A DNA stretch of 64,000 nucleotides, from NCBI RefSeq assembly GCF_015207755.1, contig NZ_JADEWH010000020.1:1-64000 (forward strand). The letters are read 5' to 3'. This document shows positions 17,395 through 26,353 of this stretch, in pieces. The DNA is from Nodularia sp. LEGE 06071. GTDB lineage: Bacteria; Cyanobacteriota; Cyanobacteriia; Cyanobacteriales; Nostocaceae. Every line of letters starts with the position of its first letter. Position 1 is the first letter of the stretch. The position numbers and the translations under genes are program-made. A model generated the notes under the pieces. The model was not told where the DNA came from, did no database searches, and worked only from the letters and a program-made list of their open reading frames with translations.

Positions 17395-17847
17395 TTACTC
17401 TTCTATATCTTCATCTTCAGCCATACCGGGGTTTATAAGTGTAATATCGTACTCACTATCATCCGTATCCCTGCATATCTGAGTATTTTTTAATAGATAA
17501 TAAATAGCACGTACCCCAGGACCAAAAACGATCTCATCTTCATTTTTTAAATTGTGAACTGGTATTTTGCATCCATTAACCATCAGACCGTTGGCACTAG
17601 GTTTTTCTTTGGCATCACCATCTACAATTCGGTAATAATAATAATTATGATGATGACTATAACTATTATGCTCTCGTTGCATCCTCACTAATGTGGCATG
17701 GCGGCGGGAGGCAAACTGAGAGACTAAACGAATATTACACTCTCGTCCTCTGCCAAGAGAGTAAATAGTTTTTTCCAAAGGAAACTCCTTGCGACCTTGA
17801 TCATCCTCAATAATCAGTAGATGGCTTTCATCATTTTCCGTTGCCAT
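17395..17847 (-). CDS. FHA-domain protein
   Basis: A 150-residue protein that is almost entirely one forkhead-associated domain. The phosphothreonine-binding motifs are intact: SLGRGRECNIRL, then ASRRHATLVR, and ANGLMVNGCKI. An unusual insertion HNSYSHHHNYYYYRIVDG occurs between the strands, and the tail is acidic (EDEDIEE). FHA domains bind phosphothreonine peptides, so a Ser/Thr kinase target or partner is expected. None is adjacent, though an HstK-type kinase is at 51264. Likely transcribed with the epimerase gene. Confidence 0.85.
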   Translation of the reverse strand: MATENDESHLLIIEDDQGRKEFPLEKTIYSLGRGRECNIRLVSQFASRRHATLVRMQREHNSYSHHHNYYYYRIVDGDAKEKPSANGLMVNGCKIPVHNLKNEDEIVFGPGVRAIYYLLKNTQICRDTDDSEYDITLINPGMAEDEDIEE

Positions 17848-17971
17848 TGATACATCGTTACTATAATCGGTTGCAGTCTAATTAATCAAAATTATTTTAT
17901 AGTACCATTTTTTGCTCTTTGTGAGGTATACAGATAAACATTCATAAATTTATACCTCACTAGCTGAGAAA

Positions 17972-18058
17972 ATGCTACATAGTTATCGTTTTCTGGCATT
18001 CTCAGGCTTGACAGTGGTATATATCGTCATAAGTCTGATAAACATTCCACTTGAATAG
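17972..18058 (+). CDS. Possible 28-residue single-span membrane peptide
   Basis: A short frame from ATG 17972 encodes MLHSYRFLAF, a hydrophobic helix (SGLTVVYIVISLINIPLE) and a stop at 18056-18058. The length and profile are those of very small cyanobacterial membrane subunits, but I do not recognise it and a chance frame is quite possible. A weak purine-rich stretch (GAGAAA) precedes the ATG. Confidence 0.18.
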   Translation: MLHSYRFLAFSGLTVVYIVISLINIPLE

Positions 18059-18173
18059 AAAGAGTAGATCATAGCTGTTCTACTCTGTGCTACTGTTGCT
18101 CAACCAGGAGCTTCAACAGGTTTTAGTAACACTTAAATATCGATACTTAAGTATAACCTGAGATCGCTGTTTT

Positions 18174-20612
18174 TTACAGGCGGTGAACTAGTCTCTTTAA
18201 TAAAATTGAGTTGGTCACAACACTAACAGAGCTAAAAGCCATTAATGCTGCCGCCCCTGAAGGACTGAGGACAAAACCAAATTTTGGTAACAATACACCT
18301 GCGGCTAAAGGAATGCCGATTGTATTATATGCAAATGCCCAGAATAAATTTTGGCGAATTTTGTTGAAGGTGGCACGACTAAGTTGAATTGATGCCACAA
18401 CATCATTTAAGCGATCGCGCATCAAGACAATTTCGGCAGTTTCCATTGCCACATCTGTTCCCGAATATAAAGCAATTCCCACATCTGCTTGTGATAAAGC
18501 CGGAGCATCATTGATACCATCGCCAACCATTGCCACTTTAGATGCAGATGTTGCTTGTAACTCTTGAATAACAGCAGCTTTTTGGCTGGGGATCACACCA
18601 GCAATCACATCAGCGCTATCTAGTCCTAGTTGTTTAGCTATAGCGTCAGCTGCTTCTAATCTATCACCACTGAGCAGCATGACCCGTAAACCCATCTCAC
18701 GTAATTTGTTGACTGTAGCCTCAGCATCTGGTCTGAGGGTATCTTGAACGGCAATTAGTCCAGCTAAATTCCCCTCAACGGCTACGCCAACCACTGTTTT
18801 AGCATCTTCTGCCAGATGTTGAGCCATTTGTTGTGCAGCATCATTGGCAAAAATTCCGTGCTTACTCAACCACTCCCAGTTACCCAAAAGTACAGACAGA
18901 CCTTCGACAATGGCAGATACACCCAAACCAGGTTCTGTGTGAAAGTCCACAGCGTCAGGGATAGATAACTTTTGCTCTTGCGCGGCTTGCTGAATGGCTT
19001 TGGCTAGGGGGTGGTAAGTGCCACTTTCTACGGCTGCTGCTAGTTGGAGGAGAGAGTAAGGTTTGTGATTATCCCATTCCGCAATGGATAGACAATCGGT
19101 AACAGTGGGATTACCTGTAGTTAGAGTGCCTGTTTTATCAAATACAACTGTATCTAACTGGTGTACTCTTTCCAAGACATCACCACCTTTGATTAACAGA
19201 CCTCGTTCAGCGCCGATGGCAGTGCCTACCAGAATTGCTGTTGGTGTAGCCAGTCCCAAAGCACAGGGACAAGCCACAACCATGACGGCGATCGCCAGTT
19301 TTAAGCTCGTGAGCAGGGGGGAATGGGTAGAAACGCCATCCATCGCCTCTGGACTAGAAAGTGGCGAATGGTTCATCATGTCCATCCCACCAGACATAGT
19401 GAGATCACTCCAGATGTGAGTGCCGAACAAGAACCAAAACACAAATGTCAACACCGAGGCCGTCAAGACACCATAAGTAAAGTAACCCGCAACTGTATCG
19501 GCTAATTTTTGGACTGGGGCTTTACGAGTTTGGGCGGCTTCTACTAGAGTGACGATTTGTGCCAAAGTGGTATCGCTACCAGTTCGAGTGGCGACGATCG
19601 CGATCGCTCCTGATTGATTCAGAGTTCCTGCGGCTACTCCATCCCCTGGCTGCTTAATCACTGGTACTGCTTCCCCAGTCAGCATGGACTCATTCACTGT
19701 GGTTTGCCCAAAGCGAACCTCACCATCAACAGGAATTTTATCTCCTGGTAGTACCTGCAACCATTCACCAACGCGCACCTTTTCGGCAGGAATCTCGACA
19801 ATATTTGCTCCCAAACCTAATTTTTCCGGGTCTGGGTTAGGAATCAATCGTGCTATTTGTGGTTGGAGTGCGAGTAATTCCCTAAAAGCAGCTGAAGCTC
19901 GATTTCTAGCTTGTTGCTCTAAAGTCCTACCTAAGAGAATAAAACCCAGCATCATCACCGGTTCATCAAAGAAGCATTCCCAACCCATTTGGGGAAATAG
20001 TAGCGCTATTAAACTAGCAGTGTAGGCTGTCAGAGTTCCCAATCCCACCAGGGTATTCATATTAGGCGCATTTCGCCGCCATCCCCGCCAACCATCTACT
20101 AAAATTGGGCGACCGGGAATTAGTATTGCAACTGTTGCCAATCCACAGTGAAACCAGATGTTATTCAAAATTGGCAGTATTTGGCCACCCATGCTGCCAA
20201 AATGTCCAATTCCCGACAACACCAGCAGTACCCCAGCAATGATCAACTGCTGAAATGAAGAACGCATTTCTCGGCGTTTTCGTTCTTCTGGATCTTGTCG
20301 GGTAGATTCGCCAGCTACTGTTTGGCTAGTTTGACGCGGTTGAGAAGGAAATCCAGCTGATGTCAATCGCTGTGCTAGTGCATCTTGGTCTACCGGGCTA
20401 TGCCCCGCTTCGCTATCACCAGGTTCTGTCTCTACCACTGCTACCTCTGTAGCCAGATTCACACAGGCACTTTTGACTCCTGGATATTGCATTAGCTGTC
20501 GCTCTACAGCGCTTACACAACCAGCACATTTCATCCCCCCAACATCTAGGATAATTTTCTGGGAAGTAGGGTCTTGTTCTGGAGTAAGCTGAGTTTTCGG
20601 GGCAAGTTGCAT
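18174..20612 (-). CDS. ctaA: Copper-transporting P1B-type ATPase, CtaA-like
   Basis: 812 residues. The N-terminal heavy-metal-associated domain has GMKCAGCVSAVERQ (about residues 26-39), the form typical of CtaA rather than PacS. Eight membrane helices include the metal-binding CPC in VACPCALGLATP. The phosphorylation motif DKTGTLTTGNP, the HP locus (TYHPLAKAI) and the hinge GDGINDAPAL are all intact. CtaA is the copper importer at the cyanobacterial plasma membrane that supplies plastocyanin and cytochrome oxidase. A His/Met-rich loop (MSGGMDMMNHSPLSS) before the CPC helix could bind copper. A terminal oxidase operon occurs in this window at 46.5-51.0 kb. No copper operator was recognised. 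Confidence 0.9.
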   Translation of the reverse strand: MQLAPKTQLTPEQDPTSQKIILDVGGMKCAGCVSAVERQLMQYPGVKSACVNLATEVAVVETEPGDSEAGHSPVDQDALAQRLTSAGFPSQPRQTSQTVAGESTRQDPEERKRREMRSSFQQLIIAGVLLVLSGIGHFGSMGGQILPILNNIWFHCGLATVAILIPGRPILVDGWRGWRRNAPNMNTLVGLGTLTAYTASLIALLFPQMGWECFFDEPVMMLGFILLGRTLEQQARNRASAAFRELLALQPQIARLIPNPDPEKLGLGANIVEIPAEKVRVGEWLQVLPGDKIPVDGEVRFGQTTVNESMLTGEAVPVIKQPGDGVAAGTLNQSGAIAIVATRTGSDTTLAQIVTLVEAAQTRKAPVQKLADTVAGYFTYGVLTASVLTFVFWFLFGTHIWSDLTMSGGMDMMNHSPLSSPEAMDGVSTHSPLLTSLKLAIAVMVVACPCALGLATPTAILVGTAIGAERGLLIKGGDVLERVHQLDTVVFDKTGTLTTGNPTVTDCLSIAEWDNHKPYSLLQLAAAVESGTYHPLAKAIQQAAQEQKLSIPDAVDFHTEPGLGVSAIVEGLSVLLGNWEWLSKHGIFANDAAQQMAQHLAEDAKTVVGVAVEGNLAGLIAVQDTLRPDAEATVNKLREMGLRVMLLSGDRLEAADAIAKQLGLDSADVIAGVIPSQKAAVIQELQATSASKVAMVGDGINDAPALSQADVGIALYSGTDVAMETAEIVLMRDRLNDVVASIQLSRATFNKIRQNLFWAFAYNTIGIPLAAGVLLPKFGFVLSPSGAAALMAFSSVSVVTNSILLKRLVHRL

Positions 20613-20718
20613 GACTTGTGTTGGGTTCGCTACGAAACTTCAACGCCTCAATAAAAGCGTCTCTAATTTGAGCGTAGGCGAAATTCGCAACTATGACAGA
20701 ACGTCGAAGATATTAATT

Positions 20719-20925
20719 TTATGAATTTATGGCCTTTGGCTGATTTTTGCTTCGACTCCATCTGAGATAAGTGATGTAAATCACAGATCCAATCTGTATG
20801 GGCATGACAGCAATCAGACTTTTTCCAAAATAGTTGATGTCTAGAATAGACACAGTGTTGAAATAGCCCATACCTACCAGTAGGAAGAGCGCCCAGGTGA
20901 GATGTTTCCGTTTAATTTTTAGCAT
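20719..20925 (-). CDS. Small membrane protein of unknown function
   Basis: 68 residues: a basic start (MLKIKRKHL), two hydrophobic segments (TWALFLLVGMGYFNTVSIL and SLIAVMPIQIGSVIYITYL) and a basic tail (RWSRSKNQPKA). It is a two-span inner-membrane protein by hydropathy. It lies 62 bases downstream of the TM2 gene on the same strand, so the two may share a transcript. I do not recognise the family. Confidence 0.55.
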   Translation of the reverse strand: MLKIKRKHLTWALFLLVGMGYFNTVSILDINYFGKSLIAVMPIQIGSVIYITYLRWSRSKNQPKAINS

Positions 20926-20987
20926 ATAGCGCTTTGCACCTTTGTCGGTACTGAGGAAATAATCAACTACAGATAATATAGAAATTA

Positions 20988-21263
20988 TTAGAACCAGCCC
21001 TGCTTATTCACAAAGTAGGTATTCACAAACTCTTCTGGGGATTTGTTCAAGTAGATCATGCCTTCAATCAAACCCACAAGCTGCATGATTAATAAACTAA
21101 TGCCGTAGGTGAAAAACCCGCCAATCAAAGCTATAACCAGCATGATGAAACCTTCTGGGGCATATCCTAGAATAAATTTATGCGCTCCAATTCCTCCAAA
21201 AATAATGCCGCAGTAACCAGCAACAAGTTGTTTTGTTGGTTGACTTGGATTTAAATTTGCCAT
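20988..21263 (-). CDS. TM2-domain membrane protein
   Basis: 91 residues with the two-helix TM2 domain: the first span (AGYCGIIFGGIGAHKFILGY) contains the G-x-H-x-F-x-LG signature, followed by a second span (GISLLIMQLVGLIEGMIYL) with a C-terminal segment FVNTYFVNKQGWF. TM2 proteins are small membrane proteins of uncertain role. The start is supported by a GGAG-like site (AGTTCTCCTCC read on the plus strand) just upstream. Probably followed in the same transcript by the 68-residue membrane protein. Confidence 0.82.
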   Translation of the reverse strand: MANLNPSQPTKQLVAGYCGIIFGGIGAHKFILGYAPEGFIMLVIALIGGFFTYGISLLIMQLVGLIEGMIYLNKSPEEFVNTYFVNKQGWF

Positions 21264-21915
21264 ATTAGTTCTCCTCCGGGAAAGGTGATTATAAAAATTT
21301 AATTTTAGTTAAAATTAAAATCGAAAATATATTGCTTTAGTAAATATATCTTTAAGCTTTTGTTAGTAAGATTCCGCCCCAAAATCAAGAGGTGAAGCTA
21401 GTTTGTATAGTTTTAAAGCCAAATTGACAATATGATACAGAGAAGTTATTCCTCAGTATATTGAAAAATATTGTGCTATTTGCTAACTATTTAAACCTAG
21501 AAATAGCAAGTTTTTCTGAGTTTTTGTACAGATTTTCAGCTAGCTTCTATCTTGTACTTAGCCCTGACAATGAGAAATATTACATTGGTTACTTCTGACT
21601 AAAACACTGTTTAATTAAAAGTACCTGTATTATTTGTAGAAGATGCTATTTCCTTATTAGTTAGGAAAAAATTTTTACACCGGAATTAGCCACCCGATAA
21701 TTCTTGCCAAAAATGGCTAAGTCAGACAATAAATATCTGAGTAATAACTGAATTAACCCAGATAATACTCGATGTTTACCTGGATATTTTGTAATTCAGT
21801 TAACAGTATTGTGGGATTTGTATTTGCACGCAGCATCTTTATGCTCAACATAGCATTTATATATGCAAATGTAAGCAAATAATTTTCAAATTAGCAACCG
21901 TGTTAGGATGTTTTA
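21264..21915. other. A/T-rich intergenic region, no gene seen
   Basis: About 650 bases between the start of the TM2 gene and the stop of the CPBP protease gene. Strongly A/T-rich with many short stops in all frames. I see no conserved frame, no RNA gene and no repeat of the families found elsewhere in the window. Confidence 0.5.
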
Positions 21916-23484
21916 TTAGTTACCGCTGCCTAAAATAAATAGACTGAGTAAGGTGCCACTATTCCAAAGACTGTGGAGCAGCATTGGAGCCAAGAGATTG
22001 CGCGATCGCGTGTAAACTACACCCAAAACAATCCCTAATGCTGTCAGGGGAAGGATTTCCGACAAACTCAAGTGAGCGATCGCAAACAACAAACTACTCA
22101 AAATAATTGATCCCCAAACAGGGACATAACGAGTCAGAGAAGGCAATAAAAAGCCGCGAAATAGTAGTTCTTCAAAAATCGGAGCAGCGATCGCAGCTGT
22201 AAAGAAAAATAGCCCCAGAGCCACAGTATCTTGGCTTTCCAGCGCCAATTGCAACAGGGGATTACTACCACCCTGACCTCGCCATAATTGTTGATTCACC
22301 AACGACACCAGCACCACTATTGGTAAAGCAGCGCAATAACCCCCAAATCCCCATAAAAACCAGCGATCCTGCAAACGAAAGCGAAACCAGTTTTCTGGGA
22401 GTGGAAAAAAGCGCTTGAGCGATAAATAAAGCACCAACAGCGCACCTGAAGCCACCATCATGTAGCTGACTAAAACAGATAAAGCCTGAAGTCGGACATT
22501 CACAATAGGGCGCGGGATGGGGAGTAGCATCACCAAAACAGGCACAAACAGTTGCCCCATAAAGAAAAAGCCCACCACAAAAACCTGTAAAATCGTTTCC
22601 GCACCCCAAGGCGTTGACCAAGGTAAATCAGCATTTTGAGCCAATATAGCGGCTTTTCCCTTGAGCAAACGCTGACCAATCAAGAAAACCAGCAATATCA
22701 GACCACTTAATGCTGTTACAGTGGGAATTGTGGCAATTAAGGCTAATTGCACCACCGATTGGGTAGCAGCTTCTTGTTGTTCGGCTATAACTGTGGATAA
22801 AGCTTCTTGTCGTTGCTGAAGTTCGTAAAGTTTAATTAAAGAAGTAGAGCGAAACCAACCATCTAAATTTTTGTTAATCAGCTGTTGGGCATTAGGTAGA
22901 AGTTGAGGAGGATCACTCCATATTCCACTCAACACAGCCGCAGTTTCCCGAAATTCTGGATTAATTTGGGAGTTCTGCTGTAATTCACCCCAAGTCTTTA
23001 TGGCTGTATCGGTTTTTTCTTGCTTTGCTTGTAAAATTCCTAAACGTAAATCTAAGTCAGCCTGTAATTTTTGCAGTTGCTGGAGAGATTGCTGCAACTT
23101 TCCCTGCTTTTCTTGAAGAGAAACCTTAGTCTCAGGGGGCGCATCTGGGAGAGGTTTAGGGGGTACGGGAATAGTTTTAGATTGAGCCAGTTGGTTTTGA
23201 GCTTTGTCCAAATTAGTTTGAACTGACTGACGCACCTGCTGATATTGCTTTGTGGCACTTTCTAGGGGTTTCTCACCCAGAATCGCTGCTTGAATAGCCG
23301 ACAAATTCTCGTCATTACTATCTTCTGGCTGCCAAGCTTGGGCTTGTAGAGCAATATTAGTTTGGTACAGTTCCAGACGACTTTGGAATTGCGGCTCTTG
23401 CAAAGTACCAAATAAAGATGAAACTGACAACAGGATTGCTATCGGCGTTAGGACAAAAAATAAAATCAACCGCTTAATCGTCAT
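21916..23484 (-). CDS. CPBP family intramembrane glutamic endopeptidase with long N-terminal coiled coil
   Basis: 522 residues. After an N-terminal membrane helix (residues 5-25) comes a Gln/Lys/Leu-rich, coiled-coil region of about 215 residues, probably outside the cytoplasm. Several membrane helices follow, ending in the CPBP (Abi/CAAX) domain. The active-site Glu pair is in EELLFRG (about 438-444), His471 in FAIAH and a further His504 in LLHSLWN. Members include CAAX-type proteases and bacteriocin-immunity proteins; many cyanobacterial copies have no known substrate. The long coiled-coil front makes this a two-part protein. Monocistronic. Confidence 0.85.
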   Translation of the reverse strand: MTIKRLILFFVLTPIAILLSVSSLFGTLQEPQFQSRLELYQTNIALQAQAWQPEDSNDENLSAIQAAILGEKPLESATKQYQQVRQSVQTNLDKAQNQLAQSKTIPVPPKPLPDAPPETKVSLQEKQGKLQQSLQQLQKLQADLDLRLGILQAKQEKTDTAIKTWGELQQNSQINPEFRETAAVLSGIWSDPPQLLPNAQQLINKNLDGWFRSTSLIKLYELQQRQEALSTVIAEQQEAATQSVVQLALIATIPTVTALSGLILLVFLIGQRLLKGKAAILAQNADLPWSTPWGAETILQVFVVGFFFMGQLFVPVLVMLLPIPRPIVNVRLQALSVLVSYMMVASGALLVLYLSLKRFFPLPENWFRFRLQDRWFLWGFGGYCAALPIVVLVSLVNQQLWRGQGGSNPLLQLALESQDTVALGLFFFTAAIAAPIFEELLFRGFLLPSLTRYVPVWGSIILSSLLFAIAHLSLSEILPLTALGIVLGVVYTRSRNLLAPMLLHSLWNSGTLLSLFILGSGN

Positions 23485-23695
23485 TATTCCCCTTTAAAAA
23501 TTCACCAGGGCAACGCGTACCCTTTGGAAATTATCGCAAGAAAACGCCGAAGGTTGATCAATATATTCATATTGTCACGGTTGGCGATGCTTTACGGTAC
23601 AGCGTAGCGATCGCCATCGGAATCGATACAATGGTAATATCATGACTCAGTAAGCAATAGCGCCATCTGGTGCTAACCCTAAAATTCTGGTTTTA

Positions 23696-24373
23696 ATGAG
23701 CAGCGACATCCAACTAAACCTCTTCGATGACACCAACTCGAACCCACGAGATTTAATCCCCACAGACGCAAAAATTCCCATTACACCTGGAACCTATGCC
23801 AATATGACCGAGTTGGCACAGGATTGTAATCAGTGCCATCGTTGTGGCTTGGGAGACAATCGGACTCATGCTGTGGTTGGGCGTGGTCATCTCCAAGCAC
23901 CAATTATGTTAATAGGTGAAGCACCAGGTCAAAACGAAGATGAAACCGGTTTACCATTTGTAGGTAGATCAGGACAGTTACTAGAGAAAATATTAGCATC
24001 TGTGAATCTGAGTACCGAACAGGATATATATATTGCCAATATCAATAAATGTCGTCCACCAGAAAACCGCACCCCCAACCCTGATGAAATGGCGGCTTGC
24101 ATACCCTACTTACTAGAACAAATTCGCCTTGTTGATCCGAAAATCATTTTACTCACAGGTGCAACTGCGGTCAAAGGGATAACTGGCGATAAGCGGGGAA
24201 TTACAAAAATTCGCGGTCAGTGGTTGGAGTGGGAAGGGCGTTTATGTATGGCGATTTTTCACCCCTCTTACTTGTTGCGTAATCCTTCTAAAGAAGTTGG
24301 TAAGCCTAAATGGTTAATGTGGCAAGATATCCAAGCAGTACGTGCCAAGTTGGACGAAATCACTATGAACTAA
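23696..24373 (+). CDS. Uracil-DNA glycosylase, family 4 (UDGa, [4Fe-4S])
   Basis: 225 residues. It removes uracil from DNA in base excision repair. The catalytic motif GEAPGQNEDETGLPFVGRSG begins near residue 74, and the second motif HPSYLLRNP lies toward the C-terminus. Cysteines at 47 and 50 (NQCHRCGLG), 119 (NKCRPPENR) and 135 (AACIPYLL) fit the four cluster ligands of family 4. The N-terminal 35 residues are a non-conserved acidic lead. A small antitoxin-like gene starts 12 bases downstream. Confidence 0.9.
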   Translation: MSSDIQLNLFDDTNSNPRDLIPTDAKIPITPGTYANMTELAQDCNQCHRCGLGDNRTHAVVGRGHLQAPIMLIGEAPGQNEDETGLPFVGRSGQLLEKILASVNLSTEQDIYIANINKCRPPENRTPNPDEMAACIPYLLEQIRLVDPKIILLTGATAVKGITGDKRGITKIRGQWLEWEGRLCMAIFHPSYLLRNPSKEVGKPKWLMWQDIQAVRAKLDEITMN

Positions 24374-24385
24374 GAGAAGTAAAAA

Positions 24386-24595
24386 ATGCACACAGAAGAT
24401 CGGTTAAAACAAAAGCTATGGGAAAAAATTAGCCAAATGCCTCCTGAAAACATTTTGCTAGTTACAGACTTTATAGACTCTTTAGATCAGCCTAATTCAC
24501 ACCGAATGCTCACTTTAGCAGCTGCAAAGCTTTCTGAGCCAGCTTTGCAAAAAGTCTGGGATCACCCTGATGATGCTGAATATGATCAACTATAG
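24386..24595 (+). CDS. Antitoxin-like small protein without a toxin partner
   Basis: 69 residues. The front (LWEKISQMPPENILLVTDFIDSL) is the helix pair common to DUF2281-type and other small antitoxins. The end (LSEPALQKVWDHPDDAEYDQ) is the tail seen on cyanobacterial type II antitoxins whose next gene is usually a toxin. Here no toxin follows: a TATAGGA-bounded repeat begins at 24591, and its first bases supply the TAG stop codon (24593-24595). It may be an orphan antitoxin whose partner was lost. Overlap with the repeat could also have changed the last residues. Confidence 0.55.
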   Translation: MHTEDRLKQKLWEKISQMPPENILLVTDFIDSLDQPNSHRMLTLAAAKLSEPALQKVWDHPDDAEYDQL

Positions 24596-24741
24596 GAATC
24601 CGGTTTGATTTATGAAAAAATTAAGTATTGTAGGGTGCGTTAGGATGAAGTCCGTAACGCACCATTATTAAGGCTTTGGTGCGTTACGCTACCGCTAACA
24701 CACCCTACGTGTCTATTCAAAAATCAAATAGTAGTCCTATA
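24591..24741 (+). repeat. TATAGGA-bounded MITE-like repeat, family 2, copy 2
   Basis: A 151-bp element from TATAGGA to TCCTATA. It contains GGTTTGATTTATGAAAAA, the inverted pair TAGGGTGCGTTAGGATG / GTGCGTTACGCTACC and CAAATAGTAGTCCTAT, matching the 12419-12617 copy. It overlaps the stop codon of the antitoxin-like gene. Confidence 0.75.
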
Positions 24742-24764
24742 TGAATTTGGCGATGTTTTTTTAG

Positions 24765-25343
24765 TTATTCTTTAGTTGCAAATACAACATTTTCATAGAG
24801 GAGTTCAATAGGACACTCAAATTCAATACTTGATAGAGTAATAATATCTCCTGCTATATAGGGATAATAAAGCCACATTCTACCTTCACCCCGTGAGTAA
24901 CGCTCAACAGAAATTTTTTCAGAGTCAATCAGCAGATACTCTTGTAAAGTAGGCATCTTCAAATAATCAGATAGTTTTTCACCTCTATCTTTGGCGCTAG
25001 TTCCTGGGGAAAGAACTTCGACAATTATCCGAGGATATTCAATAAATTTGTGAGCTTTAAGGTCTTGAGGATCACAACTGACAATCAAATCAGGATAATA
25101 GTAAAGACTGTTGGGAGTGACTTGCACCTTCACATCTGAAACATTGACTCGACAACCTCTGGAGCGTAGATGAGGGCGTAAAGCAGTATAAAGATTAAGA
25201 GCAATATCATTGTGAGGAATTGTCCCGCCTGTCATGGCAAAAATTTTGCCGTTGACATATTCATAGCGAATATCCTGTTGGGGTTCCCATTCCAGATATT
25301 CCTGGACGGTCATTTTTGGGGGTTTTTGAGGAATAGCTACCAT
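24765..25343 (-). CDS. Uma2 family (DUF820) putative endonuclease
   Basis: 192 residues. Fold and motifs are those of the cyanobacterial Uma2/DUF820 family in the PD-(D/E)XK nuclease superfamily: MTVQEYLEWEPQQDIRYEYV at the front, YYPDLIVSCDP with the motif Asp, and PRIIVEVLSPGTSAKDRGEK with the E-x-(S/K) core, then LPTLQEYLLIDSEKI-like segments. These proteins are very abundant in filamentous cyanobacteria and their biological role is not established. A paralogue occurs at 38320. Intact, probably monocistronic. Confidence 0.85.
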   Translation of the reverse strand: MVAIPQKPPKMTVQEYLEWEPQQDIRYEYVNGKIFAMTGGTIPHNDIALNLYTALRPHLRSRGCRVNVSDVKVQVTPNSLYYYPDLIVSCDPQDLKAHKFIEYPRIIVEVLSPGTSAKDRGEKLSDYLKMPTLQEYLLIDSEKISVERYSRGEGRMWLYYPYIAGDIITLSSIEFECPIELLYENVVFATKE

Positions 25344-25460
25344 TATCCTTGAACACCTGTGATGATTTCAGACTTGCTTCAATTTAGCCAAATGATCAAA
25401 TCAGGAAAAGCGGCTGCAAGAATTGTAGTTAATACGGTGGTTTAGCACAGAAAAATAATT

Positions 25461-25724
25461 ATGTGGAGCTTAATATTTTTAGTGGTTTTCTTTGCCTGGA
25501 TATTCTGGATGAAAAATGCTGCTTCATCTGCTAGCAAAAATTCCCGTAATCGTCGTCAAAGAAATTTTCGTCACAGCAACAGTGATTACACTAGCTCAGA
25601 TATACACTATTCTGGCAGCTATGACTCAGGTAGCAGCAGTTGTGACAGTAGTGGATATGGCAGCAGTAATTGCGATAGTGGTGGTTCTGACGGCGGTGGC
25701 GGTTGTGATGGTGGAGGATTTTAA
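25461..25724 (+). CDS. Membrane-anchored Ser/Gly/Asp/Cys low-complexity protein
   Basis: 87 residues: an N-terminal hydrophobic helix (MWSLIFLVVFFAWIFWM), a basic stretch (KNSRNRRQRNFRHSNS) and a tail of SGS, CDS and GGG repeats with three to four cysteines, ending CDGGGF. Topology predicts a membrane anchor with a flexible tail. Its 3' end overlaps the convergent minus-strand gene by four bases. A second overlapping plus-strand frame (25516-25863) is judged a shadow. Family not recognised. Confidence 0.5.
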   Translation: MWSLIFLVVFFAWIFWMKNAASSASKNSRNRRQRNFRHSNSDYTSSDIHYSGSYDSGSSSCDSSGYGSSNCDSGGSDGGGGCDGGGF

Positions 25725-26353
25725 ATTCCGGTACGCATCCGCACACTACCCGCCTGACAATCTCGCAACCAAGCTTTCACTGCTTGGGCAATTACACCCT
25801 TACTACTATCCCTGGGGGGCGATACTACTTGTTGTTTTTGAGGATAATCACCAATTTGGGTAAACATCATTACTAAACGCCAGCCACTGTTACTTTTTGT
25901 CAATAACAACCAATGAAATTGCTGTGATTCAACGATTTTTCCAGCTATATATTGCCGTTCTTTAGTAGTAAAGAAAACTTGCTCAACTCCTGTGTCATTA
26001 CTTTTCTGCTCATCGGCGTTGTATCCACCAGAGTTAATGGGTAGGGGCTGAAACTCTGGTTTTCCTGCTAGTAGCACATAACTGTAAATATCACTGCTAC
26101 GACTGCGACGGCGGGCGCGTTGAGTAACACGATTTGCATAACTTGGTAAATCTTGCAATAGCTGAATAGTTAATAATTCTAAACTTTGTTCAGAACAAGT
26201 AGAACTTAAGCCATTTTTAACTGCTTGACGCTGAGTTAGTAAAACAGGTGTATTGGCAAATGCTGAGTTATTCATGCTATTTGCCGCTACTAGCCACAAG
26301 CCGAAAGCGCAAAGCCATAAGCCATAATTTTTGTTTTTGACTTTTGCCTTCAT
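25721..26353 (-). CDS. Exported protein of unknown function, tyrS-pyrF operon
   Basis: 210 residues with a probable signal peptide: basic MKAKVKNKN, a hydrophobic core ([18 protein letters not shown]), and cleavage after AFA near residue 34. The mature part starts [15 protein letters not shown] and contains [20 protein letters not shown], then alternating strands ([19 protein letters not shown]), and ends in a short Cys-containing helix (AWLRDCQAG). Its ATG overlaps the pyrF TGA (ATGA), so it is translated from the same transcript. I know it only as a conserved cyanobacterial hypothetical. Confidence 0.7.
   Translation of the reverse strand: MKAKVKNKNYGLWLCAFGLWLVAANSMNNSAFANTPVLLTQRQAVKNGLSSTCSEQSLELLTIQLLQDLPSYANRVTQRARRRSRSSDIYSYVLLAGKPEFQPLPINSGGYNADEQKSNDTGVEQVFFTTKERQYIAGKIVESQQFHWLLLTKSNSGWRLVMMFTQIGDYPQKQQVVSPPRDSSKGVIAQAVKAWLRDCQAGSVRMRTGI

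Noticed and set aside
25516-25863. Overlapping plus-strand frame of 115 codons rich in Val, Ala and Ile
   Set aside because: It reads the Ser/Gly repeats of the 25461 gene in another frame and runs antisense into the following gene; composition is a by-product of GTGGT-like repeats.
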